Positions 43,913 through 52,512 of a DNA stretch of 64,000 bases are shown here, one piece after another. The notes below the pieces were generated by a model. The model did no database searches and had not been told where the DNA came from. It saw only the letters and a program-made list of their open reading frames with translations. This DNA comes from CAVQND01 sp964653485 (GTDB lineage Bacteria > Verrucomicrobiota > Verrucomicrobiia > Limisphaerales > UBA8199). The stretch spans positions 1 through 64,000 of the forward strand of contig CAZZFF010000001.1 of NCBI GenBank assembly GCA_964653485.1, read 5' to 3'. Both the position numbers and the translations under genes were made by a program. Every line of letters begins with the position of its first letter. Position 1 is the stretch's first letter.

Positions 43913-44076
43913 CCCGGTGCGAATTAGAGGGCAAAGTCGGGACCGATGCCATCATTTTTGACGTTACGCGGGTGATCTTCCGGCTTCGCGCGGATGGACC
44001 GCATTGGTTATACTCCCATTGTGGAGGCGGCGCGGGCTGAAGGTTGAACCGGACGCACTGATGTGTCAAATAAGTA

Positions 44077-44328
44077 ATGAAAGTTGCGTTCCTGAGAGTT
44101 GCGACCGTGGCCAGTGCTATGGCCGTCCTTGGCGTGGTCGGCATAGTGGGCATTCACGCTCAGCCCTCCTCAGCCACCACTTCGATGACGACCAACTGGA
44201 TTGGCAATTTGGTAGTCGGAAGGGAGGATGCGGCGGACAGGATAGCACGTGGGCGTTTCCCGACAACTGTTGGCCAAGTGGAAATCGGACTGCGAAGCGA
44301 CGGTGTTGTCATTTGGCGCAGCCGGTGA
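44077..44328 (+). CDS. small secreted protein of unknown function
   Basis: 83 residues: MKVAFLRVATVASAMAVLGVVGIVGIHAQ is a good signal peptide with an Ala-Gln type cleavage end, followed by about 55 residues with no recognised family. It is divergent from the RND operon, starting 164 bases from it. No partner is obvious. The signal peptide is the main support for its being a real gene. Confidence 0.5.
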   Translation: MKVAFLRVATVASAMAVLGVVGIVGIHAQPSSATTSMTTNWIGNLVVGREDAADRIARGRFPTTVGQVEIGLRSDGVVIWRSR

Positions 44329-44703
44329 GATGGAAGCCGATGCCGATTACGGGTCGCCGTGGGGGTTGCCCGTCTGAGCATCCGCGCCGATGTGCGGGTC
44401 CGGGCGGGGCGGTTTGAGATACCTGCGGTTCACGCGCTGCCCGGCCTGCGGGTCCGCCGAAGGGTGTAGGGCAAACCGGTTGGGAAGGGGATGAATTTCA
44501 TACGGCGGAGGCCAGCCCACGGGCGACCCGACTTTGGTGTTTCCAGAAATCTTCAAGCCAATCGCTGAGCACGGCGCACCGGATTAGGACACTACCGTTT
44601 TTTGGGCTTGCCACTCATCCGGAAACGGATAACCTTAATCGCTCGTGAAATTCGCGAAAGGTCATGAAAAGCAAGCGTTTTCAGCGGTCTTCTTGCGACG
44701 GTT
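44329..44703. other. 375-bp stretch upstream of the tRNA fragment
   Basis: No supported gene. A 69-codon minus-strand frame (44347-44556) is rich in Pro and unlike known proteins. The last 100 bases should hold the promoter of the tRNA-Val gene whose 5' half follows. No repeat was noticed. Confidence 0.4.
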
Positions 44704-44745
44704 GCGCGGTTAGCTCAGTGGTAGAGCACTTCCTTGACACGGAAG
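44704..44745 (+). tRNA. tRNA-Val (GAC), 5' part only; element junction
   Basis: Acceptor strand GCGCGGT, TA, D-arm GCTC-AGTGGTA-GAGC and a full anticodon arm CTTCC-TTGACAC-GGAAG (anticodon GAC) are perfect, then the sequence departs at 44746. No variable loop, T-arm (TTCGAAT) or 3' acceptor strand follows. This is what remains when an element integrates in a tRNA gene next to the anticodon stem. Confidence 0.85.
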
Positions 44746-44825
44746 CGCCGGGAAGTGGCCAAGATGTTGGCTTGCAATCGAATGGTGAAGGAGTAAACTT
44801 TGTTTCTGATTTCTGTCCTGATCTT

Positions 44826-46151
44826 TTGCCCAAAAGGCGAGGTCGGACCAGGACCCTTGTCCGTATCGCTCGCGGTCTTTACCGCTACGGGCCGAGCGGT
44901 GCCATTTACTGGTGCCGCAGACTGAACGGCAAAAACGTTTGGAGGAGCCTCCAGACGACCGAGAAAGCGCGAGCTATGGCCATTTCATCTTGGGTTCAAT
45001 ACGAGGGTTGCCAGAACGGGCACACCGAAATCACCGTCCACCTTGACGGCAGGCCGCTGCTGGAGGGCTTCATCCCAGAGAGATTTATCCCCCAGCAATT
45101 CGACCCTGCGACTTCCACGCCGCCTCCGCCTACCTCTGCCCTTGCTTCGGGAGGGGGCGTTATCCCGGCGCAGGCTCTGCCAGCGTCCGTCACCGCGCCG
45201 GGCTTCGGCGAGATTCCCGTCCCAACGCAAGCCGCCGTTAGATCGGCTCCGGGCGTTTCGCTCAACGCTCTGGTGGAGAAGTTCAGGGCGTCGTCGGGGC
45301 ATTTGGCTGCCTCCACGCGCGAGAAATTTGAATGCCACTTCACTGTGGCGGGTCGTTACCTCAACTTCGACCGGGAGGTTTCGAGTATCAAGCTGGTGGA
45401 CATGCGCGAGTTGAAGAGCAAGCTCTCGGAAGGGCGGAAGCCGTCGAGCGTCAATGACATCATTTTCAAAGCCCTGGGGGCCTTGTTCCAGATCGCGTTG
45501 GATGATGAAGTACTGGAACACTCACCGCTGGAAAAGCTGAAGCGGGCGAAGAAGGGCGAACCAGATCGCCAGCAGCCGACCTGGGAGCAGGCGGAACACA
45601 TTGCTGCCGAAGTTGCTACCAGATCCGCCGAGAGCGGGTTGATCGTTAGGCTGATGCTGAATTTTGGCGTCGGTCAGGCGGAGATTAAGTTCCTGCGCGG
45701 CGAGCACATCGACCTGGCCAACGGCGTCGTCCACTTCCGCCGCAAGAAGACGGGCAAGCATTTCGATGTGCCGATCTTTCCCCACGCGACCGGCATGGTC
45801 GATGCGCTGAAGGCCAAGGGCAGGCTGGCCGTGGGCAAGCCGGTGGTGGAGTGGAGGAATCCGCGCAAGGCGCTGGCAGCGGCGTGTGAGCGCCTGGACC
45901 TCCCGGTTTATGAGCCGAGGGCACTGCGCCGTTCCTTTATCGTCCATGCGCTGGAAATTGGAGTCGACCCGCGCTTGGTCGCTCGATGGCAAGGCCATAA
46001 AGACGCGACCCTCATCTTCCGCGTTTACGGGCGGCATATAGACGCCCAGCATGAGCAGCGCCAGGCGCAGAAAATGGGCAACGGCACGGACCCCACTGCG
46101 GCAATTCCGGCTGAAGAGACGAACAGGGGCGGCGACGGACTATTGCCGTAG
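44826..46151 (+). CDS. tyrosine recombinase / integrase
   Basis: About 441 residues from a TTG at 44826; the open frame reaches back through the tRNA fragment (giving the well-known tRNA-derived peptide AVSSVVEHFLDTE), so its nominal ATG at 44664 cannot be right. N-terminal Arg-rich arm, core-binding domain (SLNALVEKFRASSGHLAASTREKFECH), then the catalytic part: GVGQAEIKFLRGEHID where phage integrases have the first Arg, ALRRSFIVHALEIG, WQGHKDATLIF and the nucleophile Tyr in RVYGRH. Verrucomicrobial integrases often have this GQAE form. It presumably moves the element in and out of tRNA-Val. A strong terminator follows. Confidence 0.88.
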   Translation: MPKRRGRTRTLVRIARGLYRYGPSGAIYWCRRLNGKNVWRSLQTTEKARAMAISSWVQYEGCQNGHTEITVHLDGRPLLEGFIPERFIPQQFDPATSTPPPPTSALASGGGVIPAQALPASVTAPGFGEIPVPTQAAVRSAPGVSLNALVEKFRASSGHLAASTREKFECHFTVAGRYLNFDREVSSIKLVDMRELKSKLSEGRKPSSVNDIIFKALGALFQIALDDEVLEHSPLEKLKRAKKGEPDRQQPTWEQAEHIAAEVATRSAESGLIVRLMLNFGVGQAEIKFLRGEHIDLANGVVHFRRKKTGKHFDVPIFPHATGMVDALKAKGRLAVGKPVVEWRNPRKALAAACERLDLPVYEPRALRRSFIVHALEIGVDPRLVARWQGHKDATLIFRVYGRHIDAQHEQRQAQKMGNGTDPTAAIPAEETNRGGDGLLP

Positions 46152-46183
46152 GCCACTGGCGACGATCACGATTGGTAAGCGAA

Positions 46184-46212
46184 CCCACCGGCCAGCCTGC
46201 CGGTGGGTTTTT
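46184..46212 (+). terminator. rho-independent terminator of the integrase gene
   Basis: Perfect 9-bp stem CCCACCGGC / GCCGGTGGG, 6-base loop, then TTTTTG. It begins 33 bases after the integrase stop. Confidence 0.92.
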
Positions 46213-46668
46213 GTTTGGCCGGAAACCGCACATTCTGCCCGGCAGCGTGATGCGCAGCGGTCGGTCAGGTCCACTCCAGTTGGAAACGCATCGAGCGATG
46301 ACCGGCGCGTCATGGGGGCGAGCTACGCGCTCGGTCCCGATTCAAGACAGGGCCGACGCGTTCGAACCGGCTCTTCTCCGCAGCGGGCCGCGCCAATATC
46401 ACGCCGCCATGCCCCTTTGGCCGATAGACGGCGGCGGGGGCTTGGCACCGCGCCGTGGCCCCGCCAGCCACGAGATTCGCGCTGCCAACCGCTCGCGACG
46501 GCACCCAGGGCCAGATGATAACCCTGACGGCCACGTAGCTGGTTTAGCCGCCCCGAGCGCCGCCTGGAGCCGTCGCCTGAAATTGCGTTCCGTTCTTCCT
46601 CCTGTCGCTGCCGATGCGGGCCATGCTTGGGCTGTGCGTGCCCTGATCCCGAAGTGGCCCACCGTTGA
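46213..46668. other. 456-bp non-coding stretch after integrase
   Basis: No gene seen; frames on both strands are Arg/Pro/Gly-rich. Bases 46604-46642 form the left copy of a 39-bp direct repeat (right copy 47618-47656). Confidence 0.45.
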
Positions 46669-47656
46669 CTAGTCCTTCAACCATCGGATCAACTGGTCTC
46701 GCACGGCATCAATAATGCTAAAGTGGTCGAGGCCCTGCGGGTCTAATGGATTCAGATCAACTTGATCGGCGCAGTGCGCGTAGCTTGTGAGTCTCATCCT
46801 ATTAACAGCGCCAAGCCCTGTAATGTACACGCCTTGGCCCATGGTCTGATACCGGTTCCAAAAGTATTTCACGGTGCTGGGGACACTGGTGGGAGGCAGC
46901 CGCAGCCATGACACCGGGTCAACCACATACACGTGTGTCTCATGGTCTTGCAGTGCCGACTGCCCAATTAGGCGCGACAGTTTGATGGCGGAAATAGCGC
47001 CCCAGCTATGGCCGAATATCTTGATTGGTTCGTTGGTGTCGCAAGCTCCACCTCCGTTGCGGAAGTAGTCAAGGAGATACTGGTATGGCCTCCAAATATC
47101 GAGGGAACCGTATATCGGAGCGCCAACCGCATCCGCTATCTGCTTCATTCTTACATTTCCATAGGTCGGAGTAGAGAACCATCGATTCGCTCCGTAAAAG
47201 CCGACGATGGCCAGCCCCAAGCTGCCAATCTCGGGGGTTGTTAACATTATGGTTCAACGGGTTCGCAGCAGCCCACTTTACTCATGTGGATATGATCATT
47301 GCAACTGATTCAGCAGCCATCTGCGTAACGGGCCGCAACGTGATGGCGCGGCGGAGCGCCTCCTGTGGACGCCTCCCCAACGAGGTTGGAAATCTTGTAT
47401 AACGGGCCACGGGCGACATGCTTGCCAAAAAGAACGGGTCGCGCACCGGCCACGTGACGGTCGAGACGGTTACGTAGCCCATCTGGTCGTCCCAAGTGCC
47501 GCCCGGAGTTGTAGTCCAACGGCAGGTTCCGGTCTTCGACGGCAGGCCCATAACCCAATCTCCGCTCCTGGAAATAACGGGCCGCGCCGCTTTTGGATGC
47601 ACAGGATGCCGGTCACCGTCGCTGCCTTTGTGGGCCATGCTTGGGCTGCGCGTTCC
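46604..47656. repeat. 39-bp imperfect direct repeats flanking a hydrolase gene
   Basis: Copy 1 at 46604-46642 and copy 2 at 47618-47656, same orientation and length, about five mismatches, including 17 identical bases GGGCCATGCTTGGGCTG. They enclose the alpha/beta-hydrolase gene and about 370 bases of non-coding DNA, a unit of 1014 bp. Confidence 0.7.
46669..47247 (-). CDS. alpha/beta-hydrolase (lipase-like)
   Basis: 192 residues. FGHSWGAIS is a nucleophile elbow (G-x-S-x-G), VYVVDPVS gives a likely catalytic Asp, and LDHFSIID a catalytic His in the right order. No signal peptide; the start VFYGANRW-type region (AIVGFYGANRW) matches the oxyanion side of small lipases. The substrate is unknown. 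It is the only gene between two 39-bp direct repeats within the mobile element and is transcribed against its neighbours, so it may be separately acquired cargo. Confidence 0.7.
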   Translation of the reverse strand: MLTTPEIGSLGLAIVGFYGANRWFSTPTYGNVRMKQIADAVGAPIYGSLDIWRPYQYLLDYFRNGGGACDTNEPIKIFGHSWGAISAIKLSRLIGQSALQDHETHVYVVDPVSWLRLPPTSVPSTVKYFWNRYQTMGQGVYITGLGAVNRMRLTSYAHCADQVDLNPLDPQGLDHFSIIDAVRDQLIRWLKD

Positions 47657-48272
47657 GAAATCGCTACGATCCGGCTTCGCAACCAGAAGCCCATGTAAGT
47701 GGTTGACGACGAGCATTTCGATAAGCCGACACAGGAACGGAACGCGCCGCCTTCAGCGGAATAACGGAGCGCTCGTCGGTGGGCAGCGGACGCCGGGTGC
47801 CCCTTTCAGCCCTGCCCACCTATGGGGTCTGAGACGATCGGTACGTTCCGAAATGGCGGCATCCTGCTGCAAATAGTTGGATGCTAACGCCCTGTCAGAC
47901 CTCAGCCCGAACGGAACGCACCTTCGCAGCGTAACGGAGCGCACTGCCTTGGCGTAACGGAACGCGCCTCGGTTCACGGGTCCAAAACTCTCCTGTTCTG
48001 GAGTCGTGTGGGCGGCGGACTTGAGAAGCCCATCGTTCATCTCGTTACTTGAGTATTTATCGTGACGGTCCGTGGCCGGAAGCCCGGATTCCTGAAAATG
48101 ATGCAGACGTGGACGACAATCTTCATCTTGCCTGGCGCGGATAGCCTCTTGGCTGGCGGCATCTGGTCCACGTCATTGCCGTCTTCCGCTCCGCGCCGGG
48201 CACCCCCCCAGAAAAAGCGAAAGAGGCTGGCGGTTTCAGCGCCAGCCCCTAAAGCGTTCACGAATCCGACTC
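47248..48272. other. 1-kb non-coding stretch upstream of the replication gene
   Basis: No convincing gene on either strand. It holds the right 39-bp repeat, three scattered TAACGGGCC-type motifs (47326, 47400, 47575) and, at 47735-47965, an array of TAACGGARCGC motifs that looks like plasmid iterons. Likely an origin/control region for the gene at 48273. Confidence 0.5.
47735..47965 (+). repeat. iteron-like array of (T/G)AACGGARCGC
   Basis: Five copies start at 47735, 47762, 47909, 47932 and 47955. The last three are exactly 23 bases apart, about two helical turns, as expected of sites bound side by side by an initiator protein. It lies 308 bases upstream of the replication initiator candidate. 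Confidence 0.6.
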
Positions 48273-50048
48273 ATGAACACCGAATCCAACAATACCTACG
48301 AGCCGCCCGACCTGACAACTACGGTTACGCAAGACGCCAAATCCGAATCCCGCGTGTTATACACACCTGGCGTTAACCAAGTCAGCAACCCGCCCCAAAC
48401 CGAGATTTCCGGGTGTAGAAGGTTAGCACACCGGCAACAACTATCCTCATGCTCATCAGAACTACGCAGCGCCAGCGAGGCTGTGGATGCGGATGCTGTG
48501 GAAGCCCACGTGGAAGTTGGCGTGGACGGCGACAAGGATGAGGACGAGAATGCCGTCCACAACACGGTTGCTGAGGAGGTCGCCGTTATACAGCGAGATT
48601 TCGGATCGGCTTCCCAGGCTGCCCAGGCCGCTGTCGCAGGTACAAGTTCGCGCCCTGCGCGGGTCTGCCGCTGCTCCGTGGAAGACCTCGATGTCGAGCG
48701 GAAGTTCCTGGACAAGCGCTACGGCTCCAAGACTCCTGTCCACCTTGTTAAACACACCGAGCCGGACGAATTGCTTATCCTCAAACGCCTCTTCGGCCTT
48801 ACCAAGGTGGCGCTGAAGAGTTTCCTTGTGCGTTACGGCAAAAACCCCTGGATGCAGGCGCAAGGCTATTACGTGCAGAAGGCCGCACTGGCGGCGGCGC
48901 ACATGCGCATGGCGGTCTGGCGCAGCCGGAGTACGCATGTTGACTATCCCGGCCAATGGTGCAGCCTCCGGTTGTCCACGTTCGATGGCGACGCATTCCT
49001 GAACTGCGGCTGGTCCCGGAAGACCCGGTATGGCGGTCGTTATTTCTTCAAGTGCCACCAGCCCGAATACTGTCCTTCCTGCAATTACCACCTGCGGGTT
49101 GTACCAGCGCGGAGGGAGTTTCTGGAGGCGTTCCGTTCCGCGCCGCTCTGGTATTCCATCACGGTCATGGCCACATCCCACCCGGCCAAGGCCGGGGTGA
49201 AGATGTTCGTCGGCTACGACGACCAGGGCGAAGAGGTTTACGAGCCGCTGGTCATGCTCCGCGAGTTGGTGGATTGCCCCCGCCTGCCCAAATACGACTC
49301 CCAGTGCGCGGTGCCTTACATGGTCGCGGCGGGCCTCTGGGAGTTGATGCCCTGGATGATCGCCGGGCACTACTTCGATGGGTTGCATGTCGCCGGGGAG
49401 AACGACTTTACGTATTACCCGGATTCCCGGTCGCCGGTCGGCGTAAGCCACACGGTCAACCCGCACTTCCACGGCTACGGCAATACCCGGAGGCCCTTTG
49501 ACCGCCGCCGCGCCCTGTTCCTGCTCCGCAACGCGCTCCAGATCATGCACGAGGAGGGCGGCGGTCGGCTGTGGGCCTACCCGGACATCGCCCTGCGGCC
49601 CATCCTCAGCGCCGACGAGATGAAGAAGGCCATCAATTATGTTCTCAAGTCGTGGAACTTCGGCCAGGTCTATATCGATGCCCTGGCGCGAGGGTGTCCG
49701 GTCGTCGGGCTTAACCTTGAATTTCAGCCCACGTATTTCGGCTCCGAGGCCATCCTGCATCCCTTCCCGTCGTCCTCCGGCCTCTCGAAGTGGGGTGCCA
49801 GGTTGGGCAACATGACGCAGCGGGCGGGCAAGGACTACATCGGCACCCCCTTGCCCGAGGAGATGTCGTCGCAGCAGGTGAAGCGGTTCCTGGAGCGGTT
49901 GGAGCGCGGTGAGGTCTGGTCCTGGGAAACGATCCGCTACGAGCAGCACCTGGCCATCCGGGCCAGGCAGGTCCAGAGACGCGCCCGACAACAGGCCAAG
50001 GAGATGGAGAAGGAGTTGCCCGGCCAGGCCACGGCAGAAGGCGAATGA
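48273..50048 (+). CDS. HUH-type replication/mobilisation initiator candidate
   Basis: 591 residues from ATG at 48273. The first 150 residues are acidic and low in pattern. Then a helical domain, a zinc-binding-like CHQPEYCPSCNYHLR, and NPHFHGYG, an H-hydrophobic-H pair as in HUH endonucleases. About 90 residues on comes AINYVLKSW, a Tyr plus Lys arrangement like the nucleophile motif of rolling-circle Rep proteins. The C-terminus is an Arg/Gln/Glu-rich coiled coil. Iteron-like repeats lie upstream and winged-helix and ParB-like genes downstream, so a replication role is inferred. Family assignment is by motif only. Confidence 0.55.
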   Translation: MNTESNNTYEPPDLTTTVTQDAKSESRVLYTPGVNQVSNPPQTEISGCRRLAHRQQLSSCSSELRSASEAVDADAVEAHVEVGVDGDKDEDENAVHNTVAEEVAVIQRDFGSASQAAQAAVAGTSSRPARVCRCSVEDLDVERKFLDKRYGSKTPVHLVKHTEPDELLILKRLFGLTKVALKSFLVRYGKNPWMQAQGYYVQKAALAAAHMRMAVWRSRSTHVDYPGQWCSLRLSTFDGDAFLNCGWSRKTRYGGRYFFKCHQPEYCPSCNYHLRVVPARREFLEAFRSAPLWYSITVMATSHPAKAGVKMFVGYDDQGEEVYEPLVMLRELVDCPRLPKYDSQCAVPYMVAAGLWELMPWMIAGHYFDGLHVAGENDFTYYPDSRSPVGVSHTVNPHFHGYGNTRRPFDRRRALFLLRNALQIMHEEGGGRLWAYPDIALRPILSADEMKKAINYVLKSWNFGQVYIDALARGCPVVGLNLEFQPTYFGSEAILHPFPSSSGLSKWGARLGNMTQRAGKDYIGTPLPEEMSSQQVKRFLERLERGEVWSWETIRYEQHLAIRARQVQRRARQQAKEMEKELPGQATAEGE

Positions 50049-50074
50049 GGCCCAACCCAGGAAAGTGAAGTGAT

Positions 50075-50413
50075 ATGAACGATCAACCAAACGAACAATG
50101 GTGCTGGATGACGCTGGACGAGAAGACAATGAAGGAACTGGGCCACGACGCCTTCCGCCTGGCAGCCCTGCTGGCGCTCAAGGCCAACCTTTATGCCGGT
50201 CGGAATGCTTCCGGCCTGGCGCTCGGGGAGGCATTCCTTGGTTCCGGCAGCGCCTGGTTTAAGACCGGCCATCAGTTTCGCGGTGCGCGTTCGCGGCTGG
50301 AACGACGCGGATACGCGACTTTTCGCAAAACCACGCTTGGTTGGGTCGGCAAGCTCAACGACGGGCGGCTCTTCCGCATATTCCCGGATTCCCACTATGA
50401 GGCTGAAGATTGA
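50075..50413 (+). CDS. winged-helix protein, replication-linked
   Basis: 112 residues. LGEAFLGSGSAWFKTGHQFRGARSRLERRGYATFRKTTLGWVGKLNDGRLFRI reads as a winged-helix domain: recognition-helix-like segment, then the G-x-[AI]-x-x-[KR]-x-T wing seen in small replication-associated HTH proteins of environmental bacteria. The gene starts 26 bases after the initiator candidate and ends 400 bases before the ParB-like gene. It may control or assist the initiator. No catalytic motif. Confidence 0.55.
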   Translation: MNDQPNEQWCWMTLDEKTMKELGHDAFRLAALLALKANLYAGRNASGLALGEAFLGSGSAWFKTGHQFRGARSRLERRGYATFRKTTLGWVGKLNDGRLFRIFPDSHYEAED

Positions 50414-50814
50414 GCGGCCCAGGCGCATCTCATCCAGGGCAGTTGGACCCTTTTTCAAGGACGGCACTGGGGGCCAGGTTCTCGCACAGGAAAATTGGAA
50501 ATGTTGGCAAGAGAATTTCTTCAGGCGCTAACCCCTGATGACATCTCGGGTTACAGCCCTGGAATCCGTTCACAAAGATTTTTACTTCGATGAAGTCGGT
50601 ATAATTACGCTCGTGAATTGCGGATTTGAACATTTTTGCCTTGCCCGGGCGCTCGATGGCTCTCCTGAGTCAATCCGCATTCACAACCTGGGCAGGGCGT
50701 CTATGACCCCCGGCGCGGCGAGGCATACCCTTCCCCGCCGCCAGGATGGGGAAAGTCGGCCAGGCGGCGTGGCTCTCGGCTCCGCCCAGGCCGGGTTCGG
50801 TCGAGCGAAACATC
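50414..50814. other. 401-bp stretch between winged-helix and ParB-like genes
   Basis: No supported gene; a 95-codon frame at 50538 shows no protein-like pattern in its second half. A TATAAT at 50600-50605 is a possible -10 element for the ParB-like gene but has no good -35. Confidence 0.4.
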
Positions 50815-52182
50815 ATGAATGATGAAACAGCGGATACGGTAAAACCCGACGTGCCGGAGGCAAGCCGAGCCTCAATTCTGGAACAGGAGCTTTGGGACGC
50901 CATCGGAAAGCGCGACGCGAAGACGAAATTCCCTCCCGCCAAGGTGAAGAAGTTCGTGAAGGACACGGTCAGGAGCGTGTTTGATCCGGGCTGCAATTCG
51001 GGAGTGCTCCTGGGTCGGATCAATAACGAGGGACTCCATTTGTTGAGCGACGCGACTCCTGAGCAGTTCAACGCACGGCTGGAGCGCTATTGGAAACAGG
51101 CGCGGCAAGTGCCGGACGCTGCGGCAGAAGTTCAACCTCTGGAACCGCCTGTGGTGCCGCAAAGTGATCAGGATGACCAGGCCCAGAACAACACCGCCAC
51201 AAGCCCGGCAGGTGCGCAGGACCAAACCTCGGATGGCCCCCGCACCATCGAGATTCTGCACGGAGAACACGCTGGCGTTTACTCGATCTATCCCGTCGCC
51301 GCTATGCTTCCCGGAATTACCGGCGCGGCCTTCGACGAATTGAAAAAGTCCATAGCTCAATACGGGCAGCAGGAGCCTGCGGTAGTCGATGGCGATTGGT
51401 TCCTTGATGGCCGTCATCGGGTCCAGATCATGAATGAACTTGGCCGCGAGCCGGTCGTGGTCCAGTTCGCCAGCCTGAAGACGGGCCTCACCCCGGAGCA
51501 GTGGATTATGGTCAAGAACAAGCACCGCCGCCAAATGACCGATGACCAGGCCCTGGCTTTTGCGGAAAAAGCCCTCGCGTGGGTGGAGCACAAGAAGCAA
51601 GCCTGGATGATGAGCCACACGCTGGTCCAGGCCGGACGCAACCGGGAATCCGCAGAGGCAGCCAACCCCGTCCCGGAGCCGGAGGAGTCGGAAAGCCAGG
51701 CCAACGGCGTAGCCCAGGAATTTCCGCAGAAACCTGCGGAAAATCCCCCGAAGCGCAAACGCGGCAGGCCCACAGGCACCCGGAGCCGGGCGGAAGCAGC
51801 CGCCAAAGCCGTTGGGCAGACGCGTTATCGGGGCGAACAGATCACCCGGCTGCGTGGAGAGGCCCCCGAGTTGGCCGAGGCGGTCCTTAGCGGGGAGCTA
51901 AAGCTCAAGCAGGCGATGGCCCAGATCAAGGAGCGCCAGAAACCCCAGGGCACCGAAATGCCCAATGACCCAACTGGGCGCACTCCTGACCCCGAGCGCG
52001 TGAGAAAGGCTATTCGCGCCGGCTGGAAGGCGCTGGGAGACGTGCTCAAGCGGGTGCGCAAATGTGAGCGAGGGCCGGTTTGGCTCGGCATCGCCGAACA
52101 CGCCCGGCGAGAGGCATCGATGTGTGCGACGGGCACGGCGCAGCCGACAAAGAAGGGCCGCTCGGCGTCGGCGAAGAAATGA
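50815..52182 (+). CDS. ParB-like nuclease-domain protein
   Basis: 455 residues from ATG at 50815. N-terminal helical part with a Lys/Val-rich segment, a Gln/Asp/Pro-rich linker, then a ParB/Srx-fold domain at about 155-225: ELKKSIAQYGQQEPAVVDGDWFLDGRHRVQIMNELG (the G-R-H-R equals the ParB box II arginine motif). After it comes a Lys/Arg-rich AT-hook-like stretch (KRKRGRPTGTRSR) and a C-terminal helix-rich region. Such proteins act in partition or as transcription regulators on plasmids and phages. No ParA ATPase is adjacent, so partition is not proven. Confidence 0.75.
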   Translation: MNDETADTVKPDVPEASRASILEQELWDAIGKRDAKTKFPPAKVKKFVKDTVRSVFDPGCNSGVLLGRINNEGLHLLSDATPEQFNARLERYWKQARQVPDAAAEVQPLEPPVVPQSDQDDQAQNNTATSPAGAQDQTSDGPRTIEILHGEHAGVYSIYPVAAMLPGITGAAFDELKKSIAQYGQQEPAVVDGDWFLDGRHRVQIMNELGREPVVVQFASLKTGLTPEQWIMVKNKHRRQMTDDQALAFAEKALAWVEHKKQAWMMSHTLVQAGRNRESAEAANPVPEPEESESQANGVAQEFPQKPAENPPKRKRGRPTGTRSRAEAAAKAVGQTRYRGEQITRLRGEAPELAEAVLSGELKLKQAMAQIKERQKPQGTEMPNDPTGRTPDPERVRKAIRAGWKALGDVLKRVRKCERGPVWLGIAEHARREASMCATGTAQPTKKGRSASAKK

Positions 52183-52512
52183 ACATGGTCGGCATGGATG
52201 TCCTCAGCCGAATGCCTGCGCTGCCGGTCCCGGTGGCTCCGCGTTCAGTAGCCCCCATCTGGGTTGATGCCCAACGGGCGAGGCCCCGTAAGGCTCGGAC
52301 GGTTGAACACTCTGCGCTGATTTCGTCTCAGCATGACGCACCGGCCCGGTCAAATTGGCCGCGAGACATCCTGGCCCCGGATCGATGCCGAGCGGGCCGC
52401 TCAGCCTGGGGCGGGCGCTTCTGCCGTAGGAGCGAGTCGAGGACCAGGCGGGAGGAGGCGCGGGCGATGAACCACGCCCGCTTCCCCGCCCAAGTGAAAG
52501 AGAACCTGATGT
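52183..52512. other. 330-bp stretch with no supported gene
   Basis: Frames across here are Arg/Ala/Pro-rich and unlike known proteins. No repeat or RNA gene noticed. Confidence 0.4.

Noticed and set aside
44664..44825. N-terminal extension of the integrase from an ATG at 44664
   Set aside because: It translates the tRNA-Val fragment (giving AVSSVVEHFLDTE), which is structural RNA sequence and not part of the protein.
44746..44830. Completion of tRNA-Val through an intron or distant T-arm
   Set aside because: No TTCGAAT-type T-loop with pairing stem and no ACCGCGC acceptor strand follow within a plausible distance.
47282..47716. 144-codon minus-strand frame in the gene-free region before the replication gene
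   Set aside because: No family, no ribosome-binding site, and it crosses the 39-bp repeat; several overlapping frames are equally open.
47735..47965. CRISPR array
   Set aside because: The repeated motif is only 11 bases, periods are 23-27 with a gap between groups, and there are no cas genes; iterons fit better.
48462..50129. 555-codon frame on the minus strand
   Set aside because: Antisense of the replication initiator candidate, which has Cys and His motifs and runs in the direction of its neighbours.
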